This document shows positions 46,340 through 59,478 of a stretch of 64,000 bases of DNA, one piece after another. Positions within the stretch are counted from its first letter, which is position 1, and the number at the start of each line of letters is the position of its first letter. The stretch covers positions 16,059 through 80,058 of the forward strand of contig NZ_JAUNTJ010000014.1 of assembly GCF_030538755.1 (NCBI RefSeq), given 5' to 3'. This DNA is from Paracoccus sp. (in: a-proteobacteria). GTDB lineage: Bacteria; Pseudomonadota; Alphaproteobacteria; Rhodobacterales; Rhodobacteraceae. Under the pieces are notes generated by a model. That model searched no databases. It saw only the letters and a list, made by a program, of their open reading frames with translations, and was not told the DNA's origin. A program made the position numbers and the translations under genes.

Positions 46340-46531
46340 AACCTTGCCTGCCCGTTTTTTCTTGTCCTGCCGATTTCCAGAATCGGTCCGGGCACCTTTT
46401 GCGCCCGGCTCAAGACAGCTAGGCGTGCGCACCCGACCGTTCAATTAACGAATTGTAACGGGGTGAAACATTCACCGGCACGCGGTGGCGGCGTTAACCC
46501 CGAATGCGGCGGACCATTTGGAATCACAACG

Positions 46532-46558
46532 AAAAAGGGCCGCCACAGGCGACCCTTT
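46532..46558 (-). terminator. Intrinsic terminator of ftsZ
   Basis: On the minus strand an 11-bp stem with one G-U pair (AAAGGGTCGCC / GGCGGCCCTTT) runs into TTTTT about 30 bases past the ftsZ stop. Confidence 0.8.
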
Positions 46559-46588
46559 AACGGTTGTCATATCCGAATTCGTGAAGGC

Positions 46589-48214
46589 TCAGTTCGCCTG
46601 ACGACGCAGGAATGCGGGGATCTCGATGTTGTCGCCCTGCGCATCCGGGCTGGCGAGATCATCGAAATTCGCCTCTTCCTGTTCGCGGGCGCGGGTGGCC
46701 ACCCGTTCGCTGACACGTTCGGCAAGCGTGCCCGCCGTGGGTTTGGCGGCAGCGGCTGCCCCCTGCCCGGCGTTATGCCCGGCCATCCGTTCCAGCATCC
46801 GGCCCAGACCCGCCATGCGGCCGGCCCCGGCGCGCTGATCCTCGGCCACCGGCTGTTGCTGGCGCGGAGCCTGCTGCTGACGCGACTCGCCCGGATGGGC
46901 AACGGCCTTTTGCAGACGCTCCAGCACCTCGGGGCGCGGGGTCACGCCAGCGGCGCGGGGTTTGGGCGCGACATAGGCGGCGGAATCTTCGTGGATCATC
47001 GGCGAGGCCGGACGCGCCGCCGCGACGGCAGGCCCCGACTTGGGCTGCCAGCCCGGCGCAGGCATATCGTCATCGGCCAGATGCTGATCGCGGACGCTGG
47101 CAACCGGCGCTGTCTCGGGCGCGGGGTTGCGGCGCGGCGGAACCGGCATATCGTCCTCGACGCTTTCGGCGCGCGACATGCTGGGCGTCTGGGTCAGCGG
47201 AGCGGCCATGCTGCGACGCGGCGCGGCCGGTTCGGCCGATCCGGCCACAGCGGCGTCGATGCCGGTGGCAACGACCGACACCCGCAGCGTGCCGTCCATT
47301 TCCGGGTCCAGGGTCGAACCGACGATGATATTCGCATCGGCATCCACCTTGTCGCGGATGATATTCGCGGCCTCGTCCAGTTCGAACAGGGTCATGTCAT
47401 AGCCGCCGGTGATGTTAATCAGCACGCCTTTGGCGCCGTTCAGGCTGATTTCATCCAGCAGCGGGTTGGCGATGGCGCGTTCCGCCGCCTCGACCGCACG
47501 GTTTTCGCCCGCAGCCTCGCCCGTGCCCATCATCGCCTTGCCCATCTCGTCCATGACGGCGCGGACATCGGCAAAGTCGAGGTTAATCAGGCCCGGACGC
47601 ACCATCAGGTCGGTCACGCCCTTGACGCCCTGATACAGCACGTCATCGGCCATGGCGAAGGCTTCGGTGAAGGTGGTCTTTTCATTCGCCAGCCGGAACA
47701 GGTTCTGGTTCGGAATGATGATCAGCGTATCGACGACCTTTTGCAGCGCCTCGACCCCTTCTTCGGCCTGACGCATCCGCTTGGTGCCCTCAAAGCTGAA
47801 GGGCTTGGTCACGACACCCACGGTCAGGATACCCATTTCGCGGGCGGCCTGCGCAATGATCGGGGCCGCGCCAGTGCCGGTGCCGCCGCCCATCCCGGCG
47901 GTGATAAAGCACATATGCGCGCCCATCAGGTGATCGACGATATCTTCGATGGTTTCTTCGGCGGCCTTGGCACCGATGGTCGGCTTGGCGCCAGCGCCCA
48001 GACCTTCGGTCACTTTCGGCCCCATCTGCACCCGGCTGCTGGCCTTGGACTGCGCCAGAGCCTGCGCATCAGTGTTGGCGACGACGAATTCCACGCCATC
48101 CAGCTTTTTCTCGATCATATTGTTGACAGCGTTGCCACCGGCGCCACCAACGCCAAAGACCGTGATGCGCGGCTTCAGCTCGTCATCGTCGTTCATCATC
48201 AGATTGAGGTTCAT
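46589..48214 (-). CDS. ftsZ: Cell-division GTPase FtsZ
   Basis: 541 residues. GTPase domain has [13 protein letters not shown] near 21, the tubulin signature [10 protein letters not shown] near 108, and the T7 loop region [11 protein letters not shown]. It is followed by an unusually long linker (about 320-525, rich in Pro, Ala and Gln) and the conserved C-terminal peptide [10 protein letters not shown] that binds FtsA/ZipA-type partners. Long linkers are typical of alphaproteobacteria. The ATG at 48214 begins [17 protein letters not shown]; the open frame upstream is not part of the gene. It has its own terminator. Confidence 0.97.
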   Translation of the reverse strand: MNLNLMMNDDDELKPRITVFGVGGAGGNAVNNMIEKKLDGVEFVVANTDAQALAQSKASSRVQMGPKVTEGLGAGAKPTIGAKAAEETIEDIVDHLMGAHMCFITAGMGGGTGTGAAPIIAQAAREMGILTVGVVTKPFSFEGTKRMRQAEEGVEALQKVVDTLIIIPNQNLFRLANEKTTFTEAFAMADDVLYQGVKGVTDLMVRPGLINLDFADVRAVMDEMGKAMMGTGEAAGENRAVEAAERAIANPLLDEISLNGAKGVLINITGGYDMTLFELDEAANIIRDKVDADANIIVGSTLDPEMDGTLRVSVVATGIDAAVAGSAEPAAPRRSMAAPLTQTPSMSRAESVEDDMPVPPRRNPAPETAPVASVRDQHLADDDMPAPGWQPKSGPAVAAARPASPMIHEDSAAYVAPKPRAAGVTPRPEVLERLQKAVAHPGESRQQQAPRQQQPVAEDQRAGAGRMAGLGRMLERMAGHNAGQGAAAAAKPTAGTLAERVSERVATRAREQEEANFDDLASPDAQGDNIEIPAFLRRQAN

Positions 48215-48440
48215 GGTTTCCGCCTGTCGTTCGCTGATCTGCCGGGCTTTCTGGGCGCGCCGGTCGAATCCCCCGTGTATCCGGCCCACATTACCCGCAC
48301 ACGCCCCGCACGTCATCCGAAAAACGCCCGTTAACCCCAAAATATAGGGCTGTGGATAAGTTTGATAGGCGGTATATTGCCCACACGTCATCATCTGGTG
48401 GGGCGTATCACGCCCCTGCCCAGCGATAGCTGGCCCGCGT

Positions 48441-49775
48441 TTACCAGTTGTTGCGGAACCAGCGATAGGCGCGGCGCAGGCTGCGTGCCGGATAGGCTTC
48501 GGCGGGCATTTCGAAATCCCACCATTCATCCTGCGGATGCGCCGCGAACAGCGCCAGACCGACCGCGCTGGCAAAGCCGGGGTCGGTGAACTGATGCGCC
48601 AGCCCGTCGATGCGCAGCGGACGGCCGCAGCGGACCTGAGGCCCCAGAATCCGCGTCGCCAGCAGGTCCAGCCCGGGAATCTGGCTGCCGCCGCCGGTCA
48701 GCACGATCTGCTGGCTGGGCATATGGTCAAAGCCCGCCGCGTCCAGCACCTCGCGCACGCCTTCCAGAATTTCCTCGACCCGCGGGCGCATGACGCCGAT
48801 GACATCGGCGCGGCTGACGGTGCGGCGGTCTGCCTCCCAGTCGCCGGTGTTGGTGCCGACCTCGATCATGTCGCGGTCGTCGCGGCCCGTCGCCTCGACC
48901 CCGCCGTTCATGGTTTTCAGCCGTTCCGCGATCTGCGGCGACACGCGCAGCCCGTGCGCAATGTCCTGCGTGATATGCTGGCCGCCGATCCGCACCCGGT
49001 CGGCAAAGATCATGTGTTTCTTGATGAAAATCGACACGCTGGTGCCGCCCGCGCCCATGTCGATGCAGGCCGCGCCCAGTTCCTGTTCATCCTCGATCAG
49101 CGCCGCGCGGCCCGCCGTATAGGCGGCCGAGGCGATCCCGGCCAGCGCGATGTCGCAGCGCGCCACGCAATTCGCCACATTGCTGATGACATCGGCATCC
49201 ACCGTCAGCACATGCATATCGCAGGCCAGCCGGTTGCCGTGGTGGTCGCGCGGATCGGCCAGCCCGCTGCGATGATCGACGGCAAAGTTCACCGGCTGCG
49301 CATGCAGCACCTCGCGCCCGCGACCGAAATCGGGCACGTCGCAGGATGCCAGAACCGAGGCAATGTCATGTTCCCCGACCTTGCCCGAGGCCAGCGCAAT
49401 ATCCCCCGCCAGCCCATAAGACGAAGGCCGCCCGCCCGACAGGCAGGCGATGATGTGGTCGATGCGCACGCCCGCATGTTTCTGTGCCTGCGTGATGACG
49501 GTGCGCACGGCGCGTTCGGTTTCGGCCATCGTCTCGATCTCGCCGCCACGCATCCCGCGCGCGCGGGTGTGGGCCGATCCGATGACACGGAAATTCGCCT
49601 GCCCCGCCAGCGGGCCAACACCGTCTTCTTCGCGCGTGGTGCCTGATCCGTCGAATTGCAGCACAAGGCAGGCGATTTTCGAGGTGCCGATGTCCAGCAC
49701 CCCGATCACCCCCCGTTGCAGGGCGGCGCGGCGCAAGTTCCGCATGGCCCGCTGCGTCTGATAAAGTTCGCCCAT
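48441..49775 (-). CDS. ftsA: Cell-division protein FtsA
   Basis: 444 residues of actin-like fold: [18 protein letters not shown] near 23, the SHS2 insertion, [14 protein letters not shown] near 215, and [21 protein letters not shown] near 347. It ends in the amphipathic membrane helix [14 protein letters not shown]. It anchors FtsZ to the membrane. FtsQ ends three bases before it. Confidence 0.95.
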   Translation of the reverse strand: MGELYQTQRAMRNLRRAALQRGVIGVLDIGTSKIACLVLQFDGSGTTREEDGVGPLAGQANFRVIGSAHTRARGMRGGEIETMAETERAVRTVITQAQKHAGVRIDHIIACLSGGRPSSYGLAGDIALASGKVGEHDIASVLASCDVPDFGRGREVLHAQPVNFAVDHRSGLADPRDHHGNRLACDMHVLTVDADVISNVANCVARCDIALAGIASAAYTAGRAALIEDEQELGAACIDMGAGGTSVSIFIKKHMIFADRVRIGGQHITQDIAHGLRVSPQIAERLKTMNGGVEATGRDDRDMIEVGTNTGDWEADRRTVSRADVIGVMRPRVEEILEGVREVLDAAGFDHMPSQQIVLTGGGSQIPGLDLLATRILGPQVRCGRPLRIDGLAHQFTDPGFASAVGLALFAAHPQDEWWDFEMPAEAYPARSLRRAYRWFRNNW

Positions 49776-49778
49776 CGC

Positions 49779-50726
49779 CTAGCCCCCCCGTCGAGATGAT
49801 CCGGCGACGCGCGCGGCGTCTTCGGGCAGCGGCAGCCCGTCCGGTCCCAGTTGCACCTGCCCGCGCGCGGCGCGGATCGTATTGCGCGCATCAATCCCCA
49901 TCCGCACCACCAGATGCGAGGGATCGCGCAGATCAAACACGGCAATATCGCGCGCCAGAACGTCTTGCGCGCGATCCAGCGCGATCACCCGCTCCAGCGC
50001 CTTGACGGCACCGGATTCGGGCAGCTGGATGCGCTGACCGCGATCCAGCACCACATCCCAGCGGCGTTCGCCCTGCCGCACCAGCCCGCGCACGCGCGGC
50101 AGGATCGGCCCGGCGGCGTCGATCAGGGCCAGCGCCTCGGCCGCTTTTTCGTCTGCCCCCTCGCCCGCGATCAGCGGCAGATCGGCCCGCACCTCGCGCG
50201 AGGTGACGCTGGCCACCCGGTGACCGCCAGCGTCCAGAATGTCGATGCCGCGCGCATTGCGCCACAGCATCGCCGGTTCCCGCTCGGTCACGGTTGCCGA
50301 CAGGACGCCGCCCGGACGGATGCGCAGATCGACCGTTTCCACCGCATCCAGCGCCATCACCTGCAAGCGCAGCGCCGTCAGGTTGATGTCAAAGCTGGAG
50401 GCAGGCAGATCGACCGGCAGCATGGCGCGCATCGCCTTGTCCACCGGCGCCGAAGCGCCCTCGATCGTCATCATGCGGACCATGAATTCGTCGCGGCGTT
50501 GAACCGACTGGATCACGCCGTTGATACCGTCGGTCAGCACCGCGCGGCGATGTTCGTCGGACAGCCAGACCCCGGCCACCATGGCCACGGCAAAGGCAGG
50601 CACGCCCAGCCGGATCACCCGCCGCCAGACGGGCTTCAGCCACATCCGTTCCAGCCGATAGGCCAGCCGCGACGGCGCCGGATCGCGGCGCCCGCGACGA
50701 AAGATGCGATGATCGGTCAATGCCAT
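49779..50726 (-). CDS. ftsQ: Cell-division protein FtsQ
   Basis: 315 residues. A basic cytoplasmic segment, one membrane helix ([19 protein letters not shown] near 38-56), a POTRA-like domain and the beta-rich domain ([28 protein letters not shown]) with the conserved region [27 protein letters not shown]. It links divisome proteins in the periplasm. Its start overlaps the end of ddl by ten bases. Confidence 0.93.
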   Translation of the reverse strand: MALTDHRIFRRGRRDPAPSRLAYRLERMWLKPVWRRVIRLGVPAFAVAMVAGVWLSDEHRRAVLTDGINGVIQSVQRRDEFMVRMMTIEGASAPVDKAMRAMLPVDLPASSFDINLTALRLQVMALDAVETVDLRIRPGGVLSATVTEREPAMLWRNARGIDILDAGGHRVASVTSREVRADLPLIAGEGADEKAAEALALIDAAGPILPRVRGLVRQGERRWDVVLDRGQRIQLPESGAVKALERVIALDRAQDVLARDIAVFDLRDPSHLVVRMGIDARNTIRAARGQVQLGPDGLPLPEDAARVAGSSRRGG

Positions 50727-51646
50727 AGCGCGTCCTCGACCATCCAGCGCATCAGGGCGGGAAACTCGACCCCGGCCTGCGCCGCCTGTTCGGGCGCAAG
50801 CGAGGTCGGCGTCATCCCCGGCTGATTGTTCAGTTCCAGCAGATACAGCCCGGCCAGCCCGCGCGCGTCATCCCAGCGGAAATCGGTGCGCGACAGGCCC
50901 CGGCACCCCAGCGCATCATGCGCGCGCACGGCATATTCCAGACAGGCCGCGGCAATATCATCGGGGATGTCGGCGGGGATCACATGGCGCGAACCGCCCG
51001 CCTTGTATTTGGCGTCGTAATCATACCAGCCCTCGGTGATGATTTCCGTCACGCCAAGCGCGCGGCCACCCATGACGGCGGTGGTCAGTTCGCGCCCCGG
51101 CGCATAGGTTTCGACCATGACCCGCGCAGGCATCGTATCGGCCAGCACCGGCGGCGCGTCGCCCTGCTGCACGATATAGATGCCAACGCTGGAGCCTTCG
51201 TCATTGGGCTTGACCACATAGGGCGGCGGCAGGACATGGCGGCGGCGCACTTTGTCGGCGTCGGCGATCACGCTGTCCAGCACCGGCAGGCCAGCGGCAC
51301 GGAAGGCATCCTTGCTGCGAGTCTTGTCCATCGCAAGGGCCGAGGCCAACACCCCGGAATGCGTATAGGGCAGGCCCAGCCATTCCAGCAGGCCCTGCAC
51401 GCAGCCATCTTCGCCCCAGCGGCCATGAAGGGCGTTGAACACCACATCCGGCGCGGCATCACGCAGGCGCGCGACAATATCAGGGCCATGTTCGCGGCCC
51501 AGTTCAATTTCGACAACCTGATAGCCCGCCACCCGCAGCGCATCCGCGCATTCACGCCCTGACGACAAGGACACCTCGCGCTCAGCCGAGGGTCCGCCCA
51601 TCAGAACGGCTACGGTGTGGGCTGTCCTGCTCGACCTGCCCGTCAC
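50717..51646 (-). CDS. ddl: D-alanine--D-alanine ligase
   Basis: 309 residues. GTG start ([27 protein letters not shown]). ATP-grasp motifs: [18 protein letters not shown] near 75, [15 protein letters not shown] near 141, and [13 protein letters not shown] near the end with the metal ligands. It makes D-Ala-D-Ala for peptidoglycan. The GTG overlaps by four bases a possible 27-residue basic peptide. Upstream murB and murC, often found here, are absent. Confidence 0.95.
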   Translation of the reverse strand: MTGRSSRTAHTVAVLMGGPSAEREVSLSSGRECADALRVAGYQVVEIELGREHGPDIVARLRDAAPDVVFNALHGRWGEDGCVQGLLEWLGLPYTHSGVLASALAMDKTRSKDAFRAAGLPVLDSVIADADKVRRRHVLPPPYVVKPNDEGSSVGIYIVQQGDAPPVLADTMPARVMVETYAPGRELTTAVMGGRALGVTEIITEGWYDYDAKYKAGGSRHVIPADIPDDIAAACLEYAVRAHDALGCRGLSRTDFRWDDARGLAGLYLLELNNQPGMTPTSLAPEQAAQAGVEFPALMRWMVEDALWH

Positions 51647-51726
51647 GTTTTCGCCTTTTCTGCCCGGTTGATCCGGGCCACCTTGTTATTGCGCCGCCGG
51701 TTTTCCCGCGTGCGCCGTTTTCGCAT
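51643..51726 (-). CDS. Possible 27-residue basic peptide overlapping ddl
   Basis: ATG at 51726 gives [20 protein letters not shown] plus seven residues and stops in a GTGA overlap with the ddl start, the layout of translational coupling. 10 of 27 residues are Arg or more, so it is strongly basic. The ribosome site is weak and no family is recognised. It could be a short leader peptide or chance. Confidence 0.3.
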   Translation of the reverse strand: MRKRRTRENRRRNNKVARINRAEKAKT

Positions 51727-51803
51727 GACACGACAATAGCCGCATCATCCGCCCCGCAAAAGCATTTTTTCATGCGCCGGGCGAATCGGCTGGGGATAAC
51801 CGC

Positions 51804-52583
51804 CTATCGCCGCCGGCTGTGCTGAAACGCGCGTATCCCCGCAGGGCGCGGGCGCGCGATGCCACCCAGAACCTCCAGCGGGCTGGGGACATGCACCCGC
51901 ACCCCCGGCCCGGCCGAGGCATGGACCTGTTTCGACACCTCGGCCATCAGCACCCCGGCGATCAGCAGCCGCCCGATGCGGCGGCCCGTGCGCTCCCATA
52001 CCCCCGCGCTGCGCAGCCAGAACCGGCGATCCGAAGGCGGGATATACAGCGCCGCCCCCTGCCATTCGGTCATCAGCCCCGCCGCACGCATCTGCGCCTC
52101 TAGCTGGCTGGCGGTATAGCTGCGGCCAAAGCCAAAGGGCGTCGCATCGGATGCCGCCCACAGCCCGGCGCGGTTGGGCACCATGACCAGCATCCGCCCG
52201 CCGGGGCCAAGCACGCGCGCCGCCTCGGCCAGCACGGCGGCGGGGTGATCGCTGGTTTCCAGCCCGTGCAGCATCACCAGCCGGTCCACGCTGCCGGTAT
52301 CCAGCGGCCAGGCGGTTTCCTCGCACAGGACCGAGTGGTTCGGCATCCCCGCAGGCCAGGCCATCACCCCCTGCGGCCCCGGCATCAAGGCCGTCACCCG
52401 CCGCGCGTCGTTCAGAAAGGGCCGCAGCATCGGCGCGGCAAAGCCGTATCCGGCCACCGTCATTCCCGAACCTTGCGCAGGCGGCCAGATTTCGGTCAGG
52501 CGGTCGCGCAGGATCTTTTGCACCACACGGCCCAAGGCGCGCTGGTAATAAAACTGCCGCAGATCGCTGACATCGTGATGCAT
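51804..52583 (-). CDS. SAM-dependent methyltransferase (class I)
   Basis: 259 residues from [21 protein letters not shown]. Degenerate class I motifs: [15 protein letters not shown] near 41, [44 protein letters not shown] near 97-140, as in Methyltransf_11 proteins. The glycine-rich motif I is weak (AGYGFA), so the reaction is unclear. It is divergent from gloB, sharing a 56-base intergenic region, a pairing I recall in other alphaproteobacteria. Confidence 0.8.
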   Translation of the reverse strand: MHHDVSDLRQFYYQRALGRVVQKILRDRLTEIWPPAQGSGMTVAGYGFAAPMLRPFLNDARRVTALMPGPQGVMAWPAGMPNHSVLCEETAWPLDTGSVDRLVMLHGLETSDHPAAVLAEAARVLGPGGRMLVMVPNRAGLWAASDATPFGFGRSYTASQLEAQMRAAGLMTEWQGAALYIPPSDRRFWLRSAGVWERTGRRIGRLLIAGVLMAEVSKQVHASAGPGVRVHVPSPLEVLGGIARPRPAGIRAFQHSRRR

Positions 52584-52639
52584 TGCGCACCGGCCCCTTG
52601 TTTGCGAGGCTAAGACACCACACCAAAGGGGATTTGCCA

Positions 52640-53386
52640 ATGCCGCTGGAACTGGTCACGATCCGCTGCCTGCGCGACAACTATGCCTATCTGATCCATG
52701 GCAACGGCGAAACCGCGCTGATCGACGCCCCCGAAGCCAGTCCGATTCGCGCCGCGCTGGATGAACGTGGCTGGCGGCTGGATCACATTTTGCTGACCCA
52801 CCATCACGACGATCACATTCAGGACGTGCCCGAGCTGCGCCGCGCCTATCCCGGCACCCGCGTCATTGGCCATGCCGCCGATGCCGCCCGCCTGCCGCCG
52901 CTGGATCACCCCGTCGCCCCCGGCGACAGCATCACCATCTGCGGCGAAACCGCGACGGTGATCGACGTGTCCGGCCATACCGTCGGCCATGTCGCCTTTC
53001 ACTTTGCCGGTGCGGGGCTGGCCTTTACCGGCGACAGCCTGATGGCCATCGGCTGCGGCCGCCTGTTCGAAGGCGACGCGCCGATGATGTGGGCCAGCCT
53101 GTCGCGCCTGAACGCCCTGCCCGGCAACACGCTGATCTGTTCCGGCCATGATTATTGCGCAGGCAACGGTGCCTTTGCGCTGTCGGTCGATCCGCAGAAC
53201 GCCACCCTGCGCGACCGCCTGACCGGGGTCGAGGGCGGCACCCCCTGCGCCCCCGCGACGCTGGATACGGAACGCGCCACCAACCCCTTTCTGCGCACGG
53301 CAGATCTGCGTAACCGCCTGAATATGCAGGGCGCCACCGATGCCGAGGTCTTTGCCCGCCTGCGCCGCATGAAGGACGATTTCTAA
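52640..53386 (+). CDS. gloB: Hydroxyacylglutathione hydrolase (glyoxalase II)
   Basis: 248 residues, metallo-beta-lactamase fold. Metal motif THHHDDH at residues 53-59, [10 protein letters not shown] near 117, and [15 protein letters not shown] near 173 as in GloB. It hydrolyses S-lactoylglutathione from methylglyoxal detoxification. Start by family; the frame upstream is antisense to the methyltransferase start. Confidence 0.93.
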   Translation: MPLELVTIRCLRDNYAYLIHGNGETALIDAPEASPIRAALDERGWRLDHILLTHHHDDHIQDVPELRRAYPGTRVIGHAADAARLPPLDHPVAPGDSITICGETATVIDVSGHTVGHVAFHFAGAGLAFTGDSLMAIGCGRLFEGDAPMMWASLSRLNALPGNTLICSGHDYCAGNGAFALSVDPQNATLRDRLTGVEGGTPCAPATLDTERATNPFLRTADLRNRLNMQGATDAEVFARLRRMKDDF

Positions 53387-53566
53387 GCCTTGAAAACAGC
53401 GGCAGGCATCATCACATCTGCATCAACCATCGGATTTTCATGGCCTCGCGCTGAAAAAGTTCTTGAAGCCGCAGCAAATCCATCAATTCTTAACTGTATC
53501 GTGACAGTCTGGGCAGGTGGGCCGCCAATCCGGCCCATACCGCCAGCCGACTGACAGGAGACGACC

Positions 53567-55891
<2,325 letters not shown>

Positions 55892-55900
55892 ACCAACATC

Positions 55901-55928
55901 AAAAGGGGCGCCCACCGCGCCCCTTTTT
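55901..55928. terminator. Bidirectional terminator between clpA and mfd
   Basis: Perfect 11-bp stem AAAAGGGGCGC / GCGCCCCTTTT with a five-base loop, T run on both sides. It serves the converging clpA and mfd. Confidence 0.92.
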
Positions 55929-55949
55929 GCTGCCCCGTCTTTCGTTTGA

Positions 55950-55975
55950 TAAATATCCCCGCCGGAGGCTCCGGC
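55950..55975 (+). repeat. 26-bp palindromic repeat, intergenic copy
   Basis: TAAATATCCCC followed by GCCGGAGGCTCCGGC, between the clpA terminator and the mfd stop. Identical over 26 bases to the copy inside nnr at 14183-14208 (minus). Confidence 0.8.
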
Positions 55976-55993
55976 AGCGACGCAGGCACTACC

Positions 55994-58900
55994 CTATGCT
56001 TTGCGCGCCGCCGCACCCTCTTTCACCTTGGCGGCCAGATCGCGGGCAATCGCAAAAGCCCCCTTGATGCGGTCAGCATCGCTGCCCCAGTCGCGGCGCA
56101 GCACGATCTTGTTGCCATCCACCTTGGCCTGCCCGCGCTGGTCGGTCAGGAATTCCACCAGACCGGCGGGGTTGGGGAATTTGTCGTTGTGGAACATCAC
56201 CGTCGCGCCCTTTGGCCCTGCATCCAGTTTCGCGATATTGGCGCGCTTCGCCATCGCCTTGATGCGGATCACCAGCAGCAGCGTGTTCACCTCGCGCGGC
56301 AGCGGGCCAAAGCGGTCGATCAGTTCGGCGGCAAAGCCCTCCAGCTCGACCTTGGTGGTCAGTTCAGCCAGCCGGCGATACAGCCCCAGCCGCACATCCA
56401 GATCGGCCACATAGGTTTCGGGGATCGTCACCGGCACGCCAAGGTTCAGCACCGGCGCCCATTCGTCTTCGGGCGCGGCCTCGATCTCGCCGGATTTCAG
56501 CTTGGCGATGGTTTCCTCCAGCATGGCCTGATACAGTTCAAAGCCGACCTCTTTGATATGGCCCGACTGTTCCTCGCCCAGCAGGTTGCCCGCCCCGCGC
56601 AAATCCAGATCCTGCGACGCCAGATTGAACCCCGCGCCAAGGCTGTCGATCGACCCCAGAAATTTCAACCGCCGGATCGCCTGAGGCGTCAGCGGCTGGC
56701 GCGGCCTGGTGGTCAGATAGCAATAGGCGCGGGTCTTCGACCGCCCCACGCGGCCCCGGATCTGATACAATTGCGCCAGCCCGAACATATCGGCACGCCA
56801 GACAACCATCGTATTCGCGGACGGAATATCCAGCCCCGATTCAACGATGCTGGTCGCCAGCAGCACATCATGGCTGCCGTCGTAAAAGGCGTTCATCCGC
56901 TGATCCAGATCGCCCGCCGCCAACTGCCCATGCGCCACGATAAAGCTGACCTCGGGGACATGTTCGCTCAGCCAGTCCTGCACATCCGGCAGATCGGCCA
57001 GACGCGGCACGACAAAGAACGACTGCCCGCCCCGGTATTTTTCGCGCAGCAGGGCCTCGCGGATGGTTACGCTGTCGAATTCGCTGACATAGGTGCGGAT
57101 CGCCAGACGGTCCACCGGCGGAGTGCCGATGATCGACAGATCGCGCACCCCGGTCAGCGACAGTTGCAGCGTGCGCGGGATCGGCGTGGCCGTCAGGGTC
57201 AGAACGTGGATGTCGCTGCGCAGTTCCTTCAGCCGTTCCTTGTGGGCAACGCCAAAGTGTTGTTCCTCATCGACAATCAGCAGGCCAAGGTTCTTGAAAC
57301 GCACCTGTTTGGCCAGCACGGCATGAGTGCCGACGACAATATCGACGCTGCCATCAGCCAGCCCGGCGCGGGTTTCCGCCGCATCACGGGCGCTGACAAA
57401 GCGCGACAGCGGCCGCACGGTGATCGCGGTGCCGCGGAACCGTTCGGCAAAGCTGCGGAAATGCTGGCGCGCCAGCAGCGTCGTGGGCGCGACCACCGCC
57501 ACCTGACGGCCCGAGACAGCCGCGACAAAGGCGGCGCGCATCGCCACTTCGGTCTTGCCAAAGCCCACATCGCCGACCACCAGCCGGTCCATCGGGCGAC
57601 CGGCGGCCAGATCGGCGGTCACATCGTCGATGGCCGCCAGTTGGTCTTCGGTTTCGGTATAGGGAAAGCGGGCGGAAAACGCCTCCCAATCATGGTGATC
57701 GGGTTCCATGACCGGGGCGGCGCGCAGCAGCCGCTCGGCGGCGACCCGGATCAGCCGGTCGGCGATCAGGCGGATGCGTTCCTTCAGCCGCGCCTTGCGC
57801 GCCTGCCACGCCCCGCCGCCCAGCTTGTCCAGCAAACCTTCTTCGTGGCCATAGCGCGACAGCAGTTCGATGTTTTCAACCGGCAGATACAGCCGGTCGC
57901 CGCCGGCATATTCCAGCGCCACGCAATCATGCGGCACCCCGGCCGCGCGGATGGTTTCAAGGCCGGTATAGCGCCCGATGCCGTGTTCGACATGCACGAC
58001 CAGATCGCCGGGGGTCAGCGTGGTGGTGTCGCGCAGAAAATTTTCCGCCCGGCGTTTCTTGCGCGCGCCCCGGATCAGCCGGTCGCCCAGCACATCCTGT
58101 TCGGATATGACCGCCAGACCTTTGGAAACAAAGCCTTCTTCCAGCGGCCAGACCGCCAGCCCCAATGCGCCGGGTTTATCCGGCAGATCGCCAAGGCTGG
58201 TGATATTGGCCCCGTCGCGCAGCCCCTCATCAGCCAGCAACCCGGCCAGACGGTCGCGCGCCCCCGCCGAAAAGCTGGCGACAATCACGCGGCGATCTTT
58301 GCGCAATGCCTGAATATGATCGGCCAGTTCCCTGAACAGGTTGCCTTTTTCAGCCTGACGTTCCGGTGCAAAATTGCGGCCCGTGCGCCCGCCGGCATCC
58401 AGCACGCCCGGCCCGGTCGGCTGCGGCAGCGCCACCAGCCGCACCACGCGCCGCCCGGCCAGCCAGCCGTCCCATTCCTGCTCTGTCGGGAACAGCGCCT
58501 CGGGCGGCACCGGGCGATAGACGGTATCGGCGCGCCCCTTGGCCGCCATCGCATCGCGGCGGGCCTGATATTGTTCGGCGATCATGCCGCGCCGGGCGTC
58601 GATCACCTGCCCGATGTGGTCATCCAGCATCACGCTGGCACCGGGCATGTAATCGAACAGGCTGTCCATCCGGTCGTGGAACCACGGCAGCCAATGCTCC
58701 ATCCCGGCCATCTTGCGACCGGCGCTGACGCCCTCATACAACGGATCGTTCGTGCCGCCACCCCATGTCACGCGATAGTTCTGGCGAAAGCGGGTGATCG
58801 CGTCCTCGTCCAGAATCACTTCGGACATGGGGGCCAGTTCCACCCGGTCCAGCTTTTCCGTGGTGCGCTGCGTGTCGGCGTCAAAGCGGCGCGCGCCGTC

Positions 58901-59440
58901 CAGCACATCGCCGAACAGGTCCAACCGCACCGGCCCGGCCTGCCCCGGCGGGTAAATGTCGATGATGCCGCCGCGCACGGCGAAATCGCCCGGCTCGGTC
59001 ACGGTGGGGGCCTGAACAAAGCCCATCCGCGCCAGAAAATCCCGCAAGGCGCCATCGTTGATGCGATCACCCACGCGGGCGGAAAAGCTGGCCGCGGCAA
59101 CCACATCGCGCGCGGGCAGGCGTTGCAGCACGGCGTTGAGCGTGGTCAACAGCACGAACGGCCCCCGGATCGCGCCCTGCGCCAGCGCGGCCAGCGTGGC
59201 CATGCGCGCGGCCTGCACGGCACTGGCAGGGGACACGCGATCATAGGGCGTCGTGTCCCATGCCGGGAAATCCAGCACAGCCACGCCGGGCGCGGCAAAG
59301 GCCAGCGCGGCGCGCATCGCCTCGGCCCGGCGGTCGTCGCGGGCGATGTGGATCACGGGCGCGCCGCGTTCCAGCTCGCGCGCGATCAGGGTGGCGTCAA
59401 AGCCCTCGGGCGCGCCGGACAGGATCAGATGGTCAGCCAT
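55994..59440 (-). CDS. mfd: Transcription-repair coupling factor
   Basis: 1148 residues. UvrB-homology N-terminal part, RNA-polymerase-interacting domain (PGDLVVHVEHGIGRYTGLETI near 490), SF2 translocase (Walker A-like VGDVGFGKTEVAMRAAF near 630, DEEQHFG, LTATPIPRTLQLS, RIRGRVGRSKTRAY-like motif) and C-terminal TRCF domain. It removes stalled RNA polymerase and recruits UvrA. Length is normal. Confidence 0.97.
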   Translation of the reverse strand: MADHLILSGAPEGFDATLIARELERGAPVIHIARDDRRAEAMRAALAFAAPGVAVLDFPAWDTTPYDRVSPASAVQAARMATLAALAQGAIRGPFVLLTTLNAVLQRLPARDVVAAASFSARVGDRINDGALRDFLARMGFVQAPTVTEPGDFAVRGGIIDIYPPGQAGPVRLDLFGDVLDGARRFDADTQRTTEKLDRVELAPMSEVILDEDAITRFRQNYRVTWGGGTNDPLYEGVSAGRKMAGMEHWLPWFHDRMDSLFDYMPGASVMLDDHIGQVIDARRGMIAEQYQARRDAMAAKGRADTVYRPVPPEALFPTEQEWDGWLAGRRVVRLVALPQPTGPGVLDAGGRTGRNFAPERQAEKGNLFRELADHIQALRKDRRVIVASFSAGARDRLAGLLADEGLRDGANITSLGDLPDKPGALGLAVWPLEEGFVSKGLAVISEQDVLGDRLIRGARKKRRAENFLRDTTTLTPGDLVVHVEHGIGRYTGLETIRAAGVPHDCVALEYAGGDRLYLPVENIELLSRYGHEEGLLDKLGGGAWQARKARLKERIRLIADRLIRVAAERLLRAAPVMEPDHHDWEAFSARFPYTETEDQLAAIDDVTADLAAGRPMDRLVVGDVGFGKTEVAMRAAFVAAVSGRQVAVVAPTTLLARQHFRSFAERFRGTAITVRPLSRFVSARDAAETRAGLADGSVDIVVGTHAVLAKQVRFKNLGLLIVDEEQHFGVAHKERLKELRSDIHVLTLTATPIPRTLQLSLTGVRDLSIIGTPPVDRLAIRTYVSEFDSVTIREALLREKYRGGQSFFVVPRLADLPDVQDWLSEHVPEVSFIVAHGQLAAGDLDQRMNAFYDGSHDVLLATSIVESGLDIPSANTMVVWRADMFGLAQLYQIRGRVGRSKTRAYCYLTTRPRQPLTPQAIRRLKFLGSIDSLGAGFNLASQDLDLRGAGNLLGEEQSGHIKEVGFELYQAMLEETIAKLKSGEIEAAPEDEWAPVLNLGVPVTIPETYVADLDVRLGLYRRLAELTTKVELEGFAAELIDRFGPLPREVNTLLLVIRIKAMAKRANIAKLDAGPKGATVMFHNDKFPNPAGLVEFLTDQRGQAKVDGNKIVLRRDWGSDADRIKGAFAIARDLAAKVKEGAAARKA

Positions 59441-59478
59441 GCGCGGTCAGGTAAGCTGCGGGCGGGCGGTGTCAACCC

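Noticed and set aside
51582-51773. A 63-codon minus-strand frame overlapping ddl from MKKCFCGADD
   Set aside because: It overlaps most of the start of ddl in another frame, has no domain and is less plausible than the 27-codon frame or none.
53462-53485. CTTGAA-N12-CCATCA upstream of clpA, resembling a heat-shock promoter
   Set aside because: The spacing is shorter than expected for RpoH promoters and the -10 part is only a partial match.
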